Positions 10,893-42,937 of a DNA stretch of 64,000 nt are shown in pieces. The notes under the pieces were generated by a model. The model ran no database searches. It was given only the letters and a program-made list of their open reading frames with translations, and was not told the origin of the DNA. How positions within the stretch are numbered: position 1 is the stretch's first letter; every line of letters starts with the position of its first letter. The stretch is from Procambarus clarkii (taxonomy: Eukaryota; Arthropoda; Malacostraca; Decapoda; Cambaridae). The position numbers and the translations under genes were made by a program. The DNA lies in assembly GCF_040958095.1 (NCBI RefSeq), contig NC_091227.1, positions 18,853,210 to 18,917,209 of the forward strand. Reading direction: 5' to 3'.

Positions 10893-11007
10893 CAAGACAT
10901 GGCACTTGAACAGGTGATGGTGTCACCGTCTGGCCCTAAGAGACTAAGATCCATATTTTTGTCTTTCGTTTTCTTAAAAATGCTTCCTCAGTCAACACTA
11001 GCTATTG

Positions 11008-11165
11008 GTAGTGGTGGAAGGAGCATTTGTTATCATGGTAGTACCAGAAACAATAGTGGTGGCAGGAGCATTTGTTATCATGATAGTACCATAAGCTATA
11101 GTGGTGGAAGGAGCATTTGTTATCATGGTAATACCATAAACAATAGTGGTGGAAGTAAGAATTGT
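11008..11165 (+). repeat. 45 bp tandem repeat kept open as a 15-codon unit
   Basis: AGTGGTGGAAGGAGCATTTG recurs at 45 bp (units from about 11011, 11056, 11101, 11146). One frame, 10824-11201, stays open across it with a repeated GGRSICYHG peptide motif. No homology is recognised and the frame begins inside the duplicated 475 bp unit, so I do not call a gene. Confidence 0.75.
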
Positions 11166-12205
11166 TTGTGGTCATTGCAGTACCAGAAACAGGTTACGTG
11201 ATGTGGACAGACTGAAGGTCAGCAGATCCTAATCATCAGCAGATATCGTTTCAAATGGAGCAGTGGAATTGCGTAGTTCGCAGATCTTCAACTACACATC
11301 CAAACTGTATTTTTTCACTAATCTGATCAATGCTCGATCGTGTCTGGGAATGATAACGATCACATAATTAGCTATGTTGACTTATTTGTGTCTATATTTG
11401 TTTATTTACAGAAAATACAATTGATTTTGTGTAACAATTTTGCTGTGCAAATGGTAGTCACTAGGATGCACAGCGTGTTAGGCTAGTCTTAAAGCTAAAA
11501 AAATAGTTGTAGAATTTGTGAATTTGTAGTGATTTATGAGTTAACAGAAGTGCAGTAAATTTAAAATATGTATAATATCATTACTTATGCATTAAGCAAG
11601 CTGTGAAAGCCACCTCCATTCATAATTAGTTTCGAAAAAAAATGTATTCCAGACTAGTTAAATTATAACGCAATGGGAGCAACGAGGGTCGTAGGCGGGG
11701 CATAAGAGCTGGACCTCACTCCTCGGTCGACACTGATAGTCAAGTACTGATAGGAAAGTATGAATCAGACCCTATGGTTATAAACGTAATGAAGTCGACC
11801 AACTGTGCGGTAGTAGCTACTGTACTTCGCTGCCAGGCGCACGAGGCTCCGGCAGCATTTGTCATACCGCAGCCTGTAAGTCAAGAGACAAAAGTTTGGT
11901 CTTGTGCTAAGATATACATCGTCTGGACAAGCAGCTGCTGCTGATATTATTTCGAAAACACCAAAAATTTCTGGTATGTTAGACTATTTAAGTAACGTTA
12001 ATAACTGTTACTGCAAAGTCTTTCTTTCTATATTATATGGTTCATTAATACTGCGACAGATAAATTGATCATGTCTGAGTATGTCTGTTTCCAAAACATA
12101 AGAATTATTACTCCTTGCATTGCTGCTATTCTTAGTTTTGTCATTTGTACGTTATCAAAAAGGTGTGATACAAACTAGAGAATTTAGAATTTAAAAAACA
12201 GTTAG
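11166..12205. other. Spacer upstream of the second methyltransferase gene
   Basis: Holds a diverged copy of part of the 475 bp duplication (about 11660-11760) and a possible donor CAGCCT/GTAAGT near 11876. A first exon or promoter of gene 2 may lie here, but I cannot identify the equivalent of the first methyltransferase domain. Confidence 0.4.
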
Positions 12206-12238
12206 TTGTGTGGAGTTGACTTGACCACCAATTACATC

Positions 12239-12290
12239 ATGGATAGTCTTCCTGTCCATGACGGGATGAACCCATTCCTAAGGAAGAAAT
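12239..12290 (+). CDS. Candidate first coding exon of methyltransferase gene 2
   Basis: ATG at 12239 opens a frame (MDSLPVHDGMNPFLRKK) ending at a GT donor (12291). A pyrimidine-rich acceptor follows at 12339. The phase (one base) fits the exon starting at 12340. The intron would be only 49 nt, very short. The frame is also open upstream to 12206. If real, gene 2 encodes 319 aa with a short N-terminal extension lacking any SAM motif. Confidence 0.3.
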
Positions 12291-12339
12291 GTAATCAATT
12301 ACCTGTCTCTTTTTGTTTCTGCCTCGTACCAACGTTCAG

Positions 12340-14666
12340 ATTCTCCCGTGGGAGTCTGGTACGCCCTCCAGAGTGCACCAAGGATCAACATATCGGTTAT
12401 CACAGGTCAGCGTAGGGTCAGCAAGTGCTGGTCAACTCACTCCGTCATGGACCAGAAGAGTGTAGGCCCCACCCAAGAGTTCCTGGACAGCAACCAGTAT
12501 TCCCGCCAGCAAATACTACGCTACGAGAGAATCTTCGGCTACACCTGGGTATCTACGGGCGGCGAATCTACCACCAAGGTGCGTGAGTATACCACCAAGG
12601 TGCGTGAGTATACCACCAAGGTGCGTGAGTATACCACCAAGGTGCGTGTGTAATATTATCATCACATTTATTCTCCCCTGATATGTAATACCCTAAGTAT
12701 TACATATGGATATCAATCCATTAATGTAACATCACTTGTATGTATGTACCTTACCTGAATAAACATATTTATTTATTTATTTTATTTATTTTAAGTGTAG
12801 GTGTCTTTAACGATCAAAGTGCTTCCTTCTTGGCTTCCCTGGTACCTTAATAATAGAATCTAAATCAGTCTCTCATTGACATGCACAATAACAATATTTT
12901 AAATCATATTCACTTGATCCTCCTCCCCTTCTTCTCTCTGTCTTGATTAGGACTTTGTGATGAAGCTTGGGTTACGTCCGGGTCAGCGGGTGCTGGACGT
13001 GGGCTGCGGGTCGGGCGGGTCGGCCTTCTTCATGGCCAGACACTATGGCGTCCGCGTCCACGGCGTCGACCTCTCCTCCAACATGATCAACTTGGCACAG
13101 GAACGCTGGGCTCGGGAGGACGCCAAACTGCGCGAGATGGTAAGGGGCGTTGACCAAACCACACACTAGAAAGTGAAGGGACGACGACGTTTCGGTCCGT
13201 CCTGGACCATTCTCAAGTTGATTGCCAAGTCAATTACTTTCTAGTGTTAAAATAGTTTTCGGTCCGTCCTGCATCATTCTCAAGTCGATTGCAACTCAAT
13301 TACTTTCTAGTGTGTTAATATAGTTTTCGGTCCGTCCTGGACCATTCTCAAGTCGATTGCCAACTCAATTACTTTCGAGTGTGTTAATATAGTTAAGTCA
13401 ATATTCCACAGTTAATACTGAAGTGAAGCATAAATAGTAAGAACCTGGTGAGGCATTAATTCAGTCCATTAACCAAGTTAGTCAGACACTAACAACAGCA
13501 TCAGTGATATTCTGCTTTTGTATCCAGGTGAATTAATCCCGAACGAGGCTACATATACAGGTGAAAACTAGTGTTTAAGCCAAAGTAACGTGACTATGAA
13601 TCTTGTTGACACAGGTGAAGTTCGAGGTAGCAGACATCACTAAGGTGCAGTTCGACAACGCCAGTTACGACGTCATCTATTCTCGGGACACTATCCTCCA
13701 CATTCCTGACAAGGAGAGACTCTTCAAAACCCTTCATGTAAGTCTTTGGGGCAGACTTACCCACTGGGAAGCAGGCTAATTGTTGGCAGGACTGCCTCCA
13801 AGGCTTGAGATAATGTTAACATCAGTAGTAAAATTATCAGTGAATTGTAAATATTCTAAATATGCTAAGAATTGCAAGACAACCTTAATAGTAAAGATTC
13901 CAGAGATAACTAACCGCTGTCCAACTGGAATTTGTATACTTTTCCCTCGGGATGCTACTAAGTACAGAAGAATTGGGGATCCATGCCCATGCCTTCTAAA
14001 TTCTCAACCACACTACCGTGTAAATCATTATTTCATTATTTCATTAACCTGGGCACTAGGAGACTCGAACTAGAGTGGATAGAGCATTGGCCTCACGCTC
14101 GTGGGGTCGACGGTTCATACACTAGAAGCATACCCACCTGTCTCTCCCATCTCCTTCGCCTCTTTCCCATCTAGTCTGCAATCACGAACAGACATTTACA
14201 TTTATAAATATACAAGAAATCTAGGGACTTGGCCAGCCACATGTCACTATTTTTTTTCGGGGGTGGGGGGTGTTGTCATTACTATGCCCCCTCTAATAGG
14301 ACCGACCGAGAGTAGCATATGCCCGTAGCGCTCCAGACTATTTAACCTGTAAAATTGGGTGAAGCTAGCCCCAAGTACTTAATTACATGTGTGTGTATAA
14401 GTCGTCAAATTCCCTCCACAGACATACCTACACTATGGAACCCCCATTCAAGCCCTGTTACACTACAGTGAAAGTTAAAAAATAAAAAAAATTAATTAAT
14501 TAATCAATCCTATAGGCATGGCTTAAACCCGGAGGAACCCTCTTCATTACCGACTACTGCCGGGGTGACCGCCAGCACTCACAGGAGTTTCTTGACTACG
14601 TCAAACAAAGAGATACATCAACTTGACTAACACTGATGATATCACATACAAAGAAGAATGAATATC

Positions 14667-14720
<54 letters not shown>

Positions 14721-15366
14721 GTGGGCAAGCATAACAAATGGGGAAGCTAATACACATAATAAACATTAAGATATTCTGCAACACCACATCCACATTGCTG
14801 TACAATAACGGAAGTTCCTATTGTGTAGGTTATGACCTCCGGACAGTGCGAGAGTACGGCCAGGTGCTGCGAGAGGCTGGCTTCATCCATGTACAGGCTG
14901 AAGACCTCACCCAGACCTTCATCTCCATCCTTACTACTGAGCTCAAGTATTTTGAGCCTACTAGGGAGGCCTTTATCCAGGTTAGTTGAACAGCTTAACT
15001 TACATCTAAATCATACCATAACTACATATACCAATATATTGCCCCAAACACCACCAAGGAACACTGACCAGCATACCCAAAAGCATTATATGTCACACTT
15101 TCCAAACACATACTGAATAGATTTACTAAATATTATGTGGAAACAGTATACCAACCGAATATTCTAAAAAAAATAGTAATAAACCAAAAGCTGTTATAGT
15201 TTTCCTTCTGTTAAATATGTCCCACTCTGCTGTGTAATAACACCGATGTATCTTGTAGGACTTTAACGAAGACGACTACAACGACATTGTCAGTGGCTGG
15301 AAGAGAAAGCTGGTTCGTTGCAATGCCGGAGACCAAGCCTGGGGCATGTTCCTGGCCAAGAAGTAA
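12340..15366 (+). CDS. Phosphoethanolamine N-methyltransferase paralogue, second-domain-only (PMT-2-like)
   Basis: Exons 12340-12578, 12951-13139, 13615-13737, 14516-14612, 14829-14980, 15259-15366 (TAA). From the ATG at 12447 the product is 266 aa, about the size of the single-domain Plasmodium enzyme; the exon's good acceptor at 12339 suggests extra N-terminal residues. Numbering from that ATG: SNQYS with Tyr18, [30 protein letters not shown] with His136, WLKPGG, DYCRG, then [11 protein letters not shown], ending in a CNAGDQAWG segment typical of the family. Tyr18 and His136 match the catalytic pair, so it should methylate phosphomono- and phosphodimethylethanolamine. Oddities: the donor at 12578/12579 is followed by three in-frame copies of itself, and the intron after 14612 begins ATACAT instead of GT. 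Its last intron position differs from gene 1. Enzyme identity is strong; whether the gene is fully functional is open. Confidence 0.8.
12569..12652 (+). repeat. 21 bp in-frame tandem array of a splice donor, 4 copies
   Basis: ACCACCAAGGTGCGTGAGT recurs at exactly 21 bp (ACCACCAAGG starts at 12570, 12591, 12612, 12633). Each copy has the exon end AAG and the donor GTGCGTGAG. Unlike the 44 bp array in gene 1, 21 bp is seven codons and the frame stays open, so use of donors 2-4 would insert one to three copies of VREYTTK. Confidence 0.92.
12700..12795 (+). repeat. Retroelement 3' tail
   Basis: GTACCTTACCTGAATAAACA followed by (TTTA)n, the kind of 3' end left by a non-LTR retroelement. It lies in intron 1 of gene 2. 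Confidence 0.55.
13155..13390. repeat. Fold-back repeat relic with about 65 bp tandem copies
   Basis: Begins like the element at 58313 (CACACACTAGAAAGTGAAGG, then GACGACGACGTTTCGGTCCG). It continues as three imperfect tandem copies of a segment with TTTCGGTCCGTCCTG and CAATTACTTTC. It lies in the intron after the SAM-motif exon of gene 2. Confidence 0.75.
14050..14130 (+). repeat. tRNA-like SINE fragment
   Basis: GTGGATAGAGCATTGGCCTC resembles a box A and GGGGTCGACGGTTCATAC a degraded box B. It is intronic in gene 2. The relaxed box B and missing stems argue against a working tRNA. Confidence 0.45.
14651..14717. repeat. (TA)n microsatellite
   Basis: Uninterrupted TA run inside the intron of gene 2 that begins with the non-GT donor. 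Confidence 0.95.
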
Positions 15367-18300
15367 ACTCTGGGCACCTCTCATTACAACGACTACGACC
15401 ACATGATCTACGCTTGCGATCCCACAATGATATGCTTACAACTCATTCCTACTGCTCCTACGATCAATACTTGAACTCTTAAACTTAGCAACTCTGCTCT
15501 CATGTCCTTGTGAATCTCTGAGATACCACTGCCAGGACACTTCATACCCTACAAGCATGTTTCGGTAGTGGGAGCAAGATGTCATTGGTGAAGTTATGAT
15601 TCAACTTATTCCGCATGTGACTTAGGCCAAGACGTTGGATAATTAACCTGTCTTCTAAGAGTTGTCACAGCATTATAAAAATGATGTGCTAAATAGCCTG
15701 AACCTAACCTACCGAGAACAGACGGAAAAAAAAATTGACAGTGTCAATTTTCCGAGCCACTCTAATTTTTGGTACATATTTTAGCCATTGGGAATTTAAG
15801 ACATCAAACTGCGATGTACCATACTATTCGAGAGGACAGGTTGACGACCAACGATGATATATTAACATGGAACTGGGTGCACAGAGTGGGTGGATATTAA
15901 AAGTACTTATGTCATTGTTACAAGTAAGAAGATAACACCATGCTCCCCCAGTGCGGAAAGATGGGGTGGAGCAAAAGGTGCAATTGTAACGACCGAAGTT
16001 GGAGTCACAACAGGCGACAAGGTAGTTACCTGTGGGGACTTCGGGGTGGGGAAGTGGGTTGACCCCAAGGAAATGGCTGGGAAATGGGGAGAATCAGCAG
16101 GGTTAAAAAAAAGATCAAGTTGGGTCTGGACCCACCAAAGTGGGAGCAACAGAGCCTGATGTTCCATCCAAGTCCTACTCAAGAGGTCCGATTGCCTGCC
16201 CCTACGAGCCTGAGGAAAAAGTTTGTTTACCATATGCATTCTGTTGATTAAGATTAGGACACTGGAGTAAAGGATACCACCTACCAGGGCAGCGAGGGAG
16301 GGCGCGCTCTGGCTGGTCCAAGAAAGGGTACATCATCCCAAGCAGTGCTCCCCTTCTCCACCAGGAGAGTCCTACTGTATTGAACATTCTCCAACACTGG
16401 TCCACAGACCTTTCTTCCTCTTGTCCCAGCCTGGACACTCAAACCTACTCGAGAACGGCCCCTTCGGTGGGTTGTGTGATGATTTGAATGTGCACCCTAC
16501 GTGGTTTCTTTACACAAAGCTGGGAAGACTCGTGAACCTTATGTAGTGAAATTCCTGTATCAGGTGCTTGTTGAGATGGGACATGGGAAATAATTTTAAG
16601 ATTATACAGAAAGATAACTGGAGAGACAAATCAGGATACTTTGCCTAAAGTACAAAATACCTGTGGTTACAGAGAAATTAGGAACCTTTACTAGTTTATT
16701 TTTTCAAGAATGTTCTCATAGAAAAATTAATAAACATTTCCAAACAAGGATACAAACACATCCAATGATTTACTGATATACAGTTTCTCATATATTTCTT
16801 ATGCCTTTTTTATATACAGTACATTTACATCATTTGTTAAATTTTATGCTACAAGAATATGCTTTACACTTCATATATATATTTGTTCATCATAGAATGT
16901 TAATTTTGTTATTTACATTTGAGCATAAATTGGAATTTTTTAAAAGAATGGTCCACTTTATATATAAATAATGCATACAGTACCTTCAAACCTGCAGCTT
17001 CAATATTCCATTTCAATTTCATCTTTGAAACCTTGAGATTCCCATCACATACAAAAGGAAATGTGTCAAATCCTACACGCTTCTTCTACTAGAAGAAATG
17101 TTAGCTTTAGAAAGCTTACATCTTTGAATCTTAACAATTATTTTAAATTGCCGCATCCTAGAATACATTGACAAATTTTTTACATCGGCTTTTTCAGTGC
17201 AGCTTTGCTAACTTCTCAATACAGTACTGTTTATAAATAAAATAACTTGCTAATAAAATATACCTTACATGGGGAAATAGCGATGTTGACATGTTTAAAT
17301 GATACTATGATGGTTCATTACAGCACATAACTTCCTCTCAATATATATTCTAATATTAGGCAATTGGCAGATAATGGAAGCATCTATTGTTACAAAAATA
17401 AAATGCAAACAGGTTGAAGGTAAGAAATGATCCCTTCTAGGTGACAGTGGTCTCTTAGGCCACATTACTAAGGTTGTCACAGTGTCGTTCTGGAGTTCTA
17501 TCTACAAATAGATTACAGTATAGTAATTATAAACTATTTAAACACCAACTCAAGTTAATACAAATTATGAATTGTTTCATGAACCCTACCCATCTCCAAA
17601 TTGTACATAAAAAAATCCCTAGTGCTTTAAACTGCACAAAAGGAACTTTGTAATCTATGTTACATTGTTAAATACTGTATATTACAGTATATACAAACTT
17701 AAAGCATTTGCCTTAACAATATGGAACATTTTGTCAAGTTTAACAAGTAAAATTATCATCCACATTTCCGTGGAAAGATACATTCCTTTATTCCTAACTC
17801 AAGGTAACTCAAGTTAATACAAAGTAGCTCGGTTGATAGAGCTTCAGCCTCATGTGTGAGGTCCTCGGTTTGAGTTTCCTTGAGCCCAGGTGAATGGAAT
17901 TTAACGATTAATTTCATATTTACAAAACAGTGTAAAATAACATCTTTGTTTAAACTACCATTATGCTGAACACAAAACCACAATCCAGTAAACAAAGTTG
18001 ACAGAAGATAAGTCTACTAGAGCAAAACTTTTCTGATGACTGGATTACCTGAATACAATACTGTGGCATTACTGCAACTATTAAACCTGTGCTATAATGT
18101 CAATTAGCTTCTATGGTTACATCACTAGCCACTAAAAGCATACAGTGAATTCATGCTTGAATAGAATGAGTGTTTCAAGGTCTTTCTGATGCACCATATT
18201 TTTCATCACTTAATTCTCTCTATTTTTCCATTTTTTTTTTAAAAACTTCCCAATCAACTGTTGTTATTGTTATAAATAGCCTCCTGGTGCTTCGGAGCTC

Positions 18301-21300
18301 ATTAACTGTTTAATAATTGTAAACAAAGCCCCCAAAGATTGAGAAAAGGTGTACAGGTATGTAAGTGCTTGCGTAACTGCTTTGTGAATCTGGTCCCTGG
18401 TCTCCAACAGTACTAGCTGCAGGAAGCTTTTGGGTGCTTTCTTGCAAGGTTCACTTTTCCTTAGCAACTCTCTTCTTGCTCAATTCTCAAAATGTTCTAC
18501 TGTACTTCCTTATGCAAGGTTCTACTTCCATATAGTTTTCCTTATGGAAGGAAGACAATACCTTGGGGAGACAACTCAAGAAATAACTGATGGGGCCTTG
18601 TTAAAAAAATAGGGCATCAATTAATATGCAACACTATTGTGGCCACACGGTTGCCCCCCAATTTGCATCCTTGTTATTGTTACACCTAGACTTTAAGTGT
18701 TGGTTTAATGCTCCTTTGACTTTTGTTGTGGAGTTTGGTGTTATCACCAATCAGTATACAGTAGTTGGTAGTTAACATACAGAAAATTGGCTATCTTACT
18801 ATTCAAAATTAATTCAATTAAGTAGTTATCAAAAGACTATCTTACTATTCCAAATTAATTCAATTAAGTAGTTATCAAAAGAAGTCACCAAGTCAGAAAT
18901 ACTATGTAGCACCATCAAAGGTGCTAAATATCACTAAGGATGCCAATACGAGAACAAAAGTGTACAAAGCAAATGATATTGTAGGGATCCGATTCACCAA
19001 GGTTTCTATCGAGAGACAAGTGACGGCGAGGAACAGTCGGGAAGCAAGACACACGCATGTCCTGGAAGTCAGGGCACCCAACAGCGATATGCATGACCGT
19101 TAGAGGGACGATGCAGTTCGGACATGAAGGAAGCGATGGCCCTATTTAGAAATATCAGAATTGCTCATAGAATGCTATACAGTATTTATGTTTTTATATA
19201 ACTCATTTACATAATTCAACAAAATACATTTAACAATTATGTTTTCACCTGGCATTTGCTAGCAAATAACCAGGGTTTGTCAAAATATTTGGCTTTCATA
19301 AAACAACCATATTTTGGCAGCAAGTGGAACTTTGCTAATGACCTTTGATAAAGTTACTCAATATGTTGATGCCCAAAGTCTGCAAATGGCTAAGGATATT
19401 TTTACAATTATTATCTAGTTATAATCGTTACTGCTGTTTCCTTAATAAAATTAAGGCTTAAGATCAGACCATAATTATGGTTGATTATATAGTTTGAGGC
19501 AATTTTTAAAATTTACAATTTTAACCTTAGGGTTAAAAGATTCACCCACAACTTATTTAGATGCATAATTATTTTGTTTGGGGGGGGGGGGGGGATGGGC
19601 CAAGAAACAAAAATTGTGGCGGCAACGTAGCCATAAAATCATTAAATCAAACCAAACGTCTAATTTAAAATTTAACCTAAACCTAACCAAAAGGAGTTTA
19701 CAAGCCCAAAACAAAACAAAATGCTTTCGAATACATTCTTGGTATGATATATAAATTTACATTTTTATGTTTCTATTTCAGTAGTCATCTATGCCCCGAA
19801 TTACTGTTGTTTTCAAACAGTTCCACACAGTACAGGATAATAATGCATCATGCCTTGCATTTTCAAAGGACTGAAAAATACAACTTTAAAAAATTACAAA
19901 TTTCCAGGTTCTGGAAAAATCTCTTCAAATGATGGTTTAATAATCGACTAATTTCTGCAGATTTAACTTCTTAAATATGTCAAACTTTCCATAATTCAGA
20001 TAACAGAACACCACCATGATAGAGAGATTTACGACATTTTACAAGGTACACTCTTTCCTTATGCAAAGCACAAAACTGAAACTTGCCTATTATTTGTGGA
20101 TGCAACAAGTGCACATTTTTCCAAGAAAGTGTTAAAGAAATGACATACTTTGGCTTATCCCAAGTTCAAACATGAAGTGAAGTGCAACTTCACTTGAATG
20201 AACTGTAATGGAATGAATCTCTGGTTTGTCTGAACAAATTTCGTCCTGTTCTAGACCCATTTAACAACAATTATCAAAAAGAAGGCACCAAGCCCGAAGG
20301 CTATGGAATTTAACAACAAATGTATCCATTTCAGGGATGGGGTTTGTTTATCCGAATGTGGGATGCTTCACAAGTTTAGCTCCCTTGACTTACAACTGAT
20401 TGATCCTGGATTTCCCTACTAGGCAGGAAAATGTGTTTGATACATTTTTTTTTGTGCACAATGCCTCTGTTCACCTTACAGTAATGGGTACAATGCATGG
20501 AAATCTGCCAACTGTTCACTGTCACAACCTTGAGGAATAATTAATTAGCGAGGCAGACCTTGATAATAAACAGGTTTCCTGTCTCCAACAATAAGAAACT
20601 AACTTTTTTTTTTTGCCGTTGATGCTTTAATTTATATGACAATTCCTTATCAAAGTGCATCTAAGTAAGAATTTAATACAGCATCATAATATTTTAAATT
20701 TTTTAAATAAAATAAAATGTCTTGTGTATTGCATCTATTGCACAAATACAAAAATGCAAAATACCATTTTTGAATCAAAGGAAGTGCCCTCTTCAAAATT
20801 GTTGATTGACAGTTGAGAGGCAAGCCGAAAGAGCAGAGCTCAACCCCCGCAAGCATAACTAGGTGAATATAATTAGGTGAATACACTGAGGCAACTCTTA
20901 TGTTAAGCTGCTCATAGTACCTACTTTTGATTAACATGTTAAAATAAAACAAATCTGTTCAGTGCAGTCTAAAAAAAAAAGTAATCAGGAGATTACGAAT
21001 ATTACAATTTACTAAACATGGTAATACTCGGTGCACCTAGTCCAGAGCGATTACCATAAACTAACATGCAACATCTACGCATACATCTTCTAGTAACAAT
21101 GACGAAAAGAAAAAAACGACTAGAAAACATTTGGCCAAACCGTTTATATTAACATACCTGTATAACATTGCAGCTTAGCTGCTACTAAGACTCAACAGTA
21201 ACAAATTTGAAAATACAGTACAAATATTTTCCTTATTACATTCACTTGCTTACAAACCATTCACAATGTTCTAAACAACTGTGCATTATGTCAACAAATA

Positions 21301-21965
21301 ACTTCTTGATGTCATGTATTTTAGTCAATACCCACATTATATTTGTTCAGTTCAAGTAAAATAAAGAGTATGTACCATGCCCAACATTTTGTGTCAAATA
21401 CCACACAAGCAACAATCGCACAACTCCTAAAATTAAATATACATGAAAAAATAAATCATATTTGACAAAAATATACAAGATGCTCTAAATTAATGAAAAG
21501 AGAAACATACAAATTGGGAAGCACCACAACAGACCTGTTGGCACATACAATAACAAACAGATGAAAGTACAAACCACAACTGAAAACATACTGTTAAGCA
21601 AAGAATGAAATCTGAGAATACAAAGTATACCCAATTTTATGGTTGATCAGGGTACTGTGAAAGAGCACCAGTTGCTATTTTCACGAGGCGGAAATAACAG
21701 TCGAGCCGAGCCGACCCTGATCTAACCTAACCTAGCCAAACTGAACACAATCTCAAGTGTTTGTGATCAACAAAACACTTACAATACATGTTTACATCTA
21801 TCATACTGAATACTAGAGAACATTTTTGTTATTTACCCCCGTGACAAAAGTAGTGACAATTTTATTTAAATTTTGAATTGCGAAGAGATTCCATTATTGT
21901 TACATCTCTGTAGACGCTGTATGTGCATCATTTGTCACATTACATTTACATCGTGGTTATTACCT
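15367..21965. other. AT-rich region between convergent genes, probably including the branching-enzyme 3' UTR
   Basis: Gene 2 ends at 15366 on the plus strand and the branching enzyme ends at 21966 on the minus strand, so both transcripts end here. No exon is recognised. It holds a 47 bp direct duplication at about 18795-18885 and a poly-G run near 19579-19593. There are several possible minus-strand poly(A) signals, but I cannot choose one. Confidence 0.5.
17818..17895 (+). repeat. tRNA-like SINE head
   Basis: TAGCTCGGTTGATAGAGCTT resembles a box A and GGTCCTCGGTTTGAGTTTCC a box B, with CCCAGGTGAATGG after it. It lacks paired tRNA stems. Probably a SINE head. Confidence 0.5.
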
Positions 21966-41981
<20,016 letters not shown>

Positions 41982-42240
41982 GTTGTTGTGGTCGCTTCTA
42001 GTCCCTCTACCACCGGTCGTCCTGGTCGCTTCTAGTCACACTACTACTGGTTTATCCTGCCCTTTAGCGCCGCTGTCTGCGTGTCACTCACTCGGGAACC
42101 TGTTCCGACCTGCAGAGAGCCGAGGGGCAGGGTTGGGATGGGGTGACACAGCCGGGTGGTGCTCCTCGGAAGGGTAAAAATAAGAGAGGAGGAGATGAGG
42201 CGTTTGTCGAGCTCGGTTATACGTCGCTGCCACCGCAGGG
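41982..42240 (-). promoter_or_regulatory. Likely 5' UTR and promoter region of the branching enzyme
   Basis: Comparatively GC-rich stretch directly upstream of the ATG at 41981. No exact TATA box; a TTATTTTTACC on the minus strand near 42170-42180 is the nearest AT element. Assignment is by position only. Confidence 0.35.
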
Positions 42241-42422
42241 TTGCCAGATCTCAAATGCTGAAAGTAGCGAGCTGACTGTCTAAAAGTAGCGAATTTGTCA
42301 TAAGAGTAGCCCAATGTTTTTTTTTTTTTTTTTAGTGAATGATATATGGGTTTCAAAGTAATATATTTTGATATATAGAGTACACTACACGATGTTAATT
42401 GTTTTATTATTATTATTTCTGC

Positions 42423-42452
42423 ACAAGCACACACACACACACACACACACAT

Positions 42453-42549
<97 letters not shown>

Positions 42550-42554
42550 TATAT
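42423..42554. repeat. (CA)n followed by (TA)n microsatellite
   Basis: A CA run (about 42425-42456) grades into a TA run that ends at the left tip of the inverted-repeat element at 42555. Confidence 0.95.
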
Positions 42555-42937
42555 GTCGTACCTAGTAGCCAGAACGCACTTCTCGGCCTACTATGCAAGG
42601 CCCGATTTGAATAATAAGCCAAGTTTTCCAGAATTAATATATTTTCACACATTTTTTTCTGTTGAAATGATAAAGCTATCCATTTCATTATGTATGAGGT
42701 CAATTTTTTTTATTGGCGTTAAAATTAACGTAGATATATGACCGAACCTAACCAACCCTACCTAACCTAACCTATCTTTATAGGTTAGGTTAGGTTAGCT
42801 AGCCGAAAAAGTTAGGTTAGGTTAGGTTAGGTAGGTTAGGTAGTCGAAAAACAATTAATTCATGAAAACTTGGCTTATTAGGCAAATCGGGCCTTGCATA
42901 GTAGGCTGAGAAGTGTGTTCTGGCTATTAGGTACGAC
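42555..42937. mobile_element. MITE-like element with internal TTAGG runs, copy A
   Basis: 383 bp from GTCGTACC to its complement GGTACGAC. The terminal inverted repeats are long (about 75 bp in the best copy) and include CCTAGTAGCCAGAACGCACT and CTATGCAAGGCCCGATTTG. The middle has AACCTAACCTA facing TAGGTTAGGTT, short runs of the arthropod telomere pentamer in inverted orientation. It is flanked on both sides by TA dinucleotides. It has no coding capacity, so it is a non-autonomous element. Confidence 0.88.

Noticed and set aside
15890-16239. Overlapping frames of 89 and 110 codons
   Set aside because: No homology; neither shows exon signals and they overlap on opposite strands.
17818-17895. 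Possible tRNA gene
   Set aside because: Box A and B are present but acceptor and anticodon stems do not pair; same for the fragments at 14050, 31970 and 55230. SINE heads.
42368-42741. Ile/Tyr-rich frames in TA tracts (also near 44652, 45933, 51635, 54454, 62736)
   Set aside because: Microsatellite translations.
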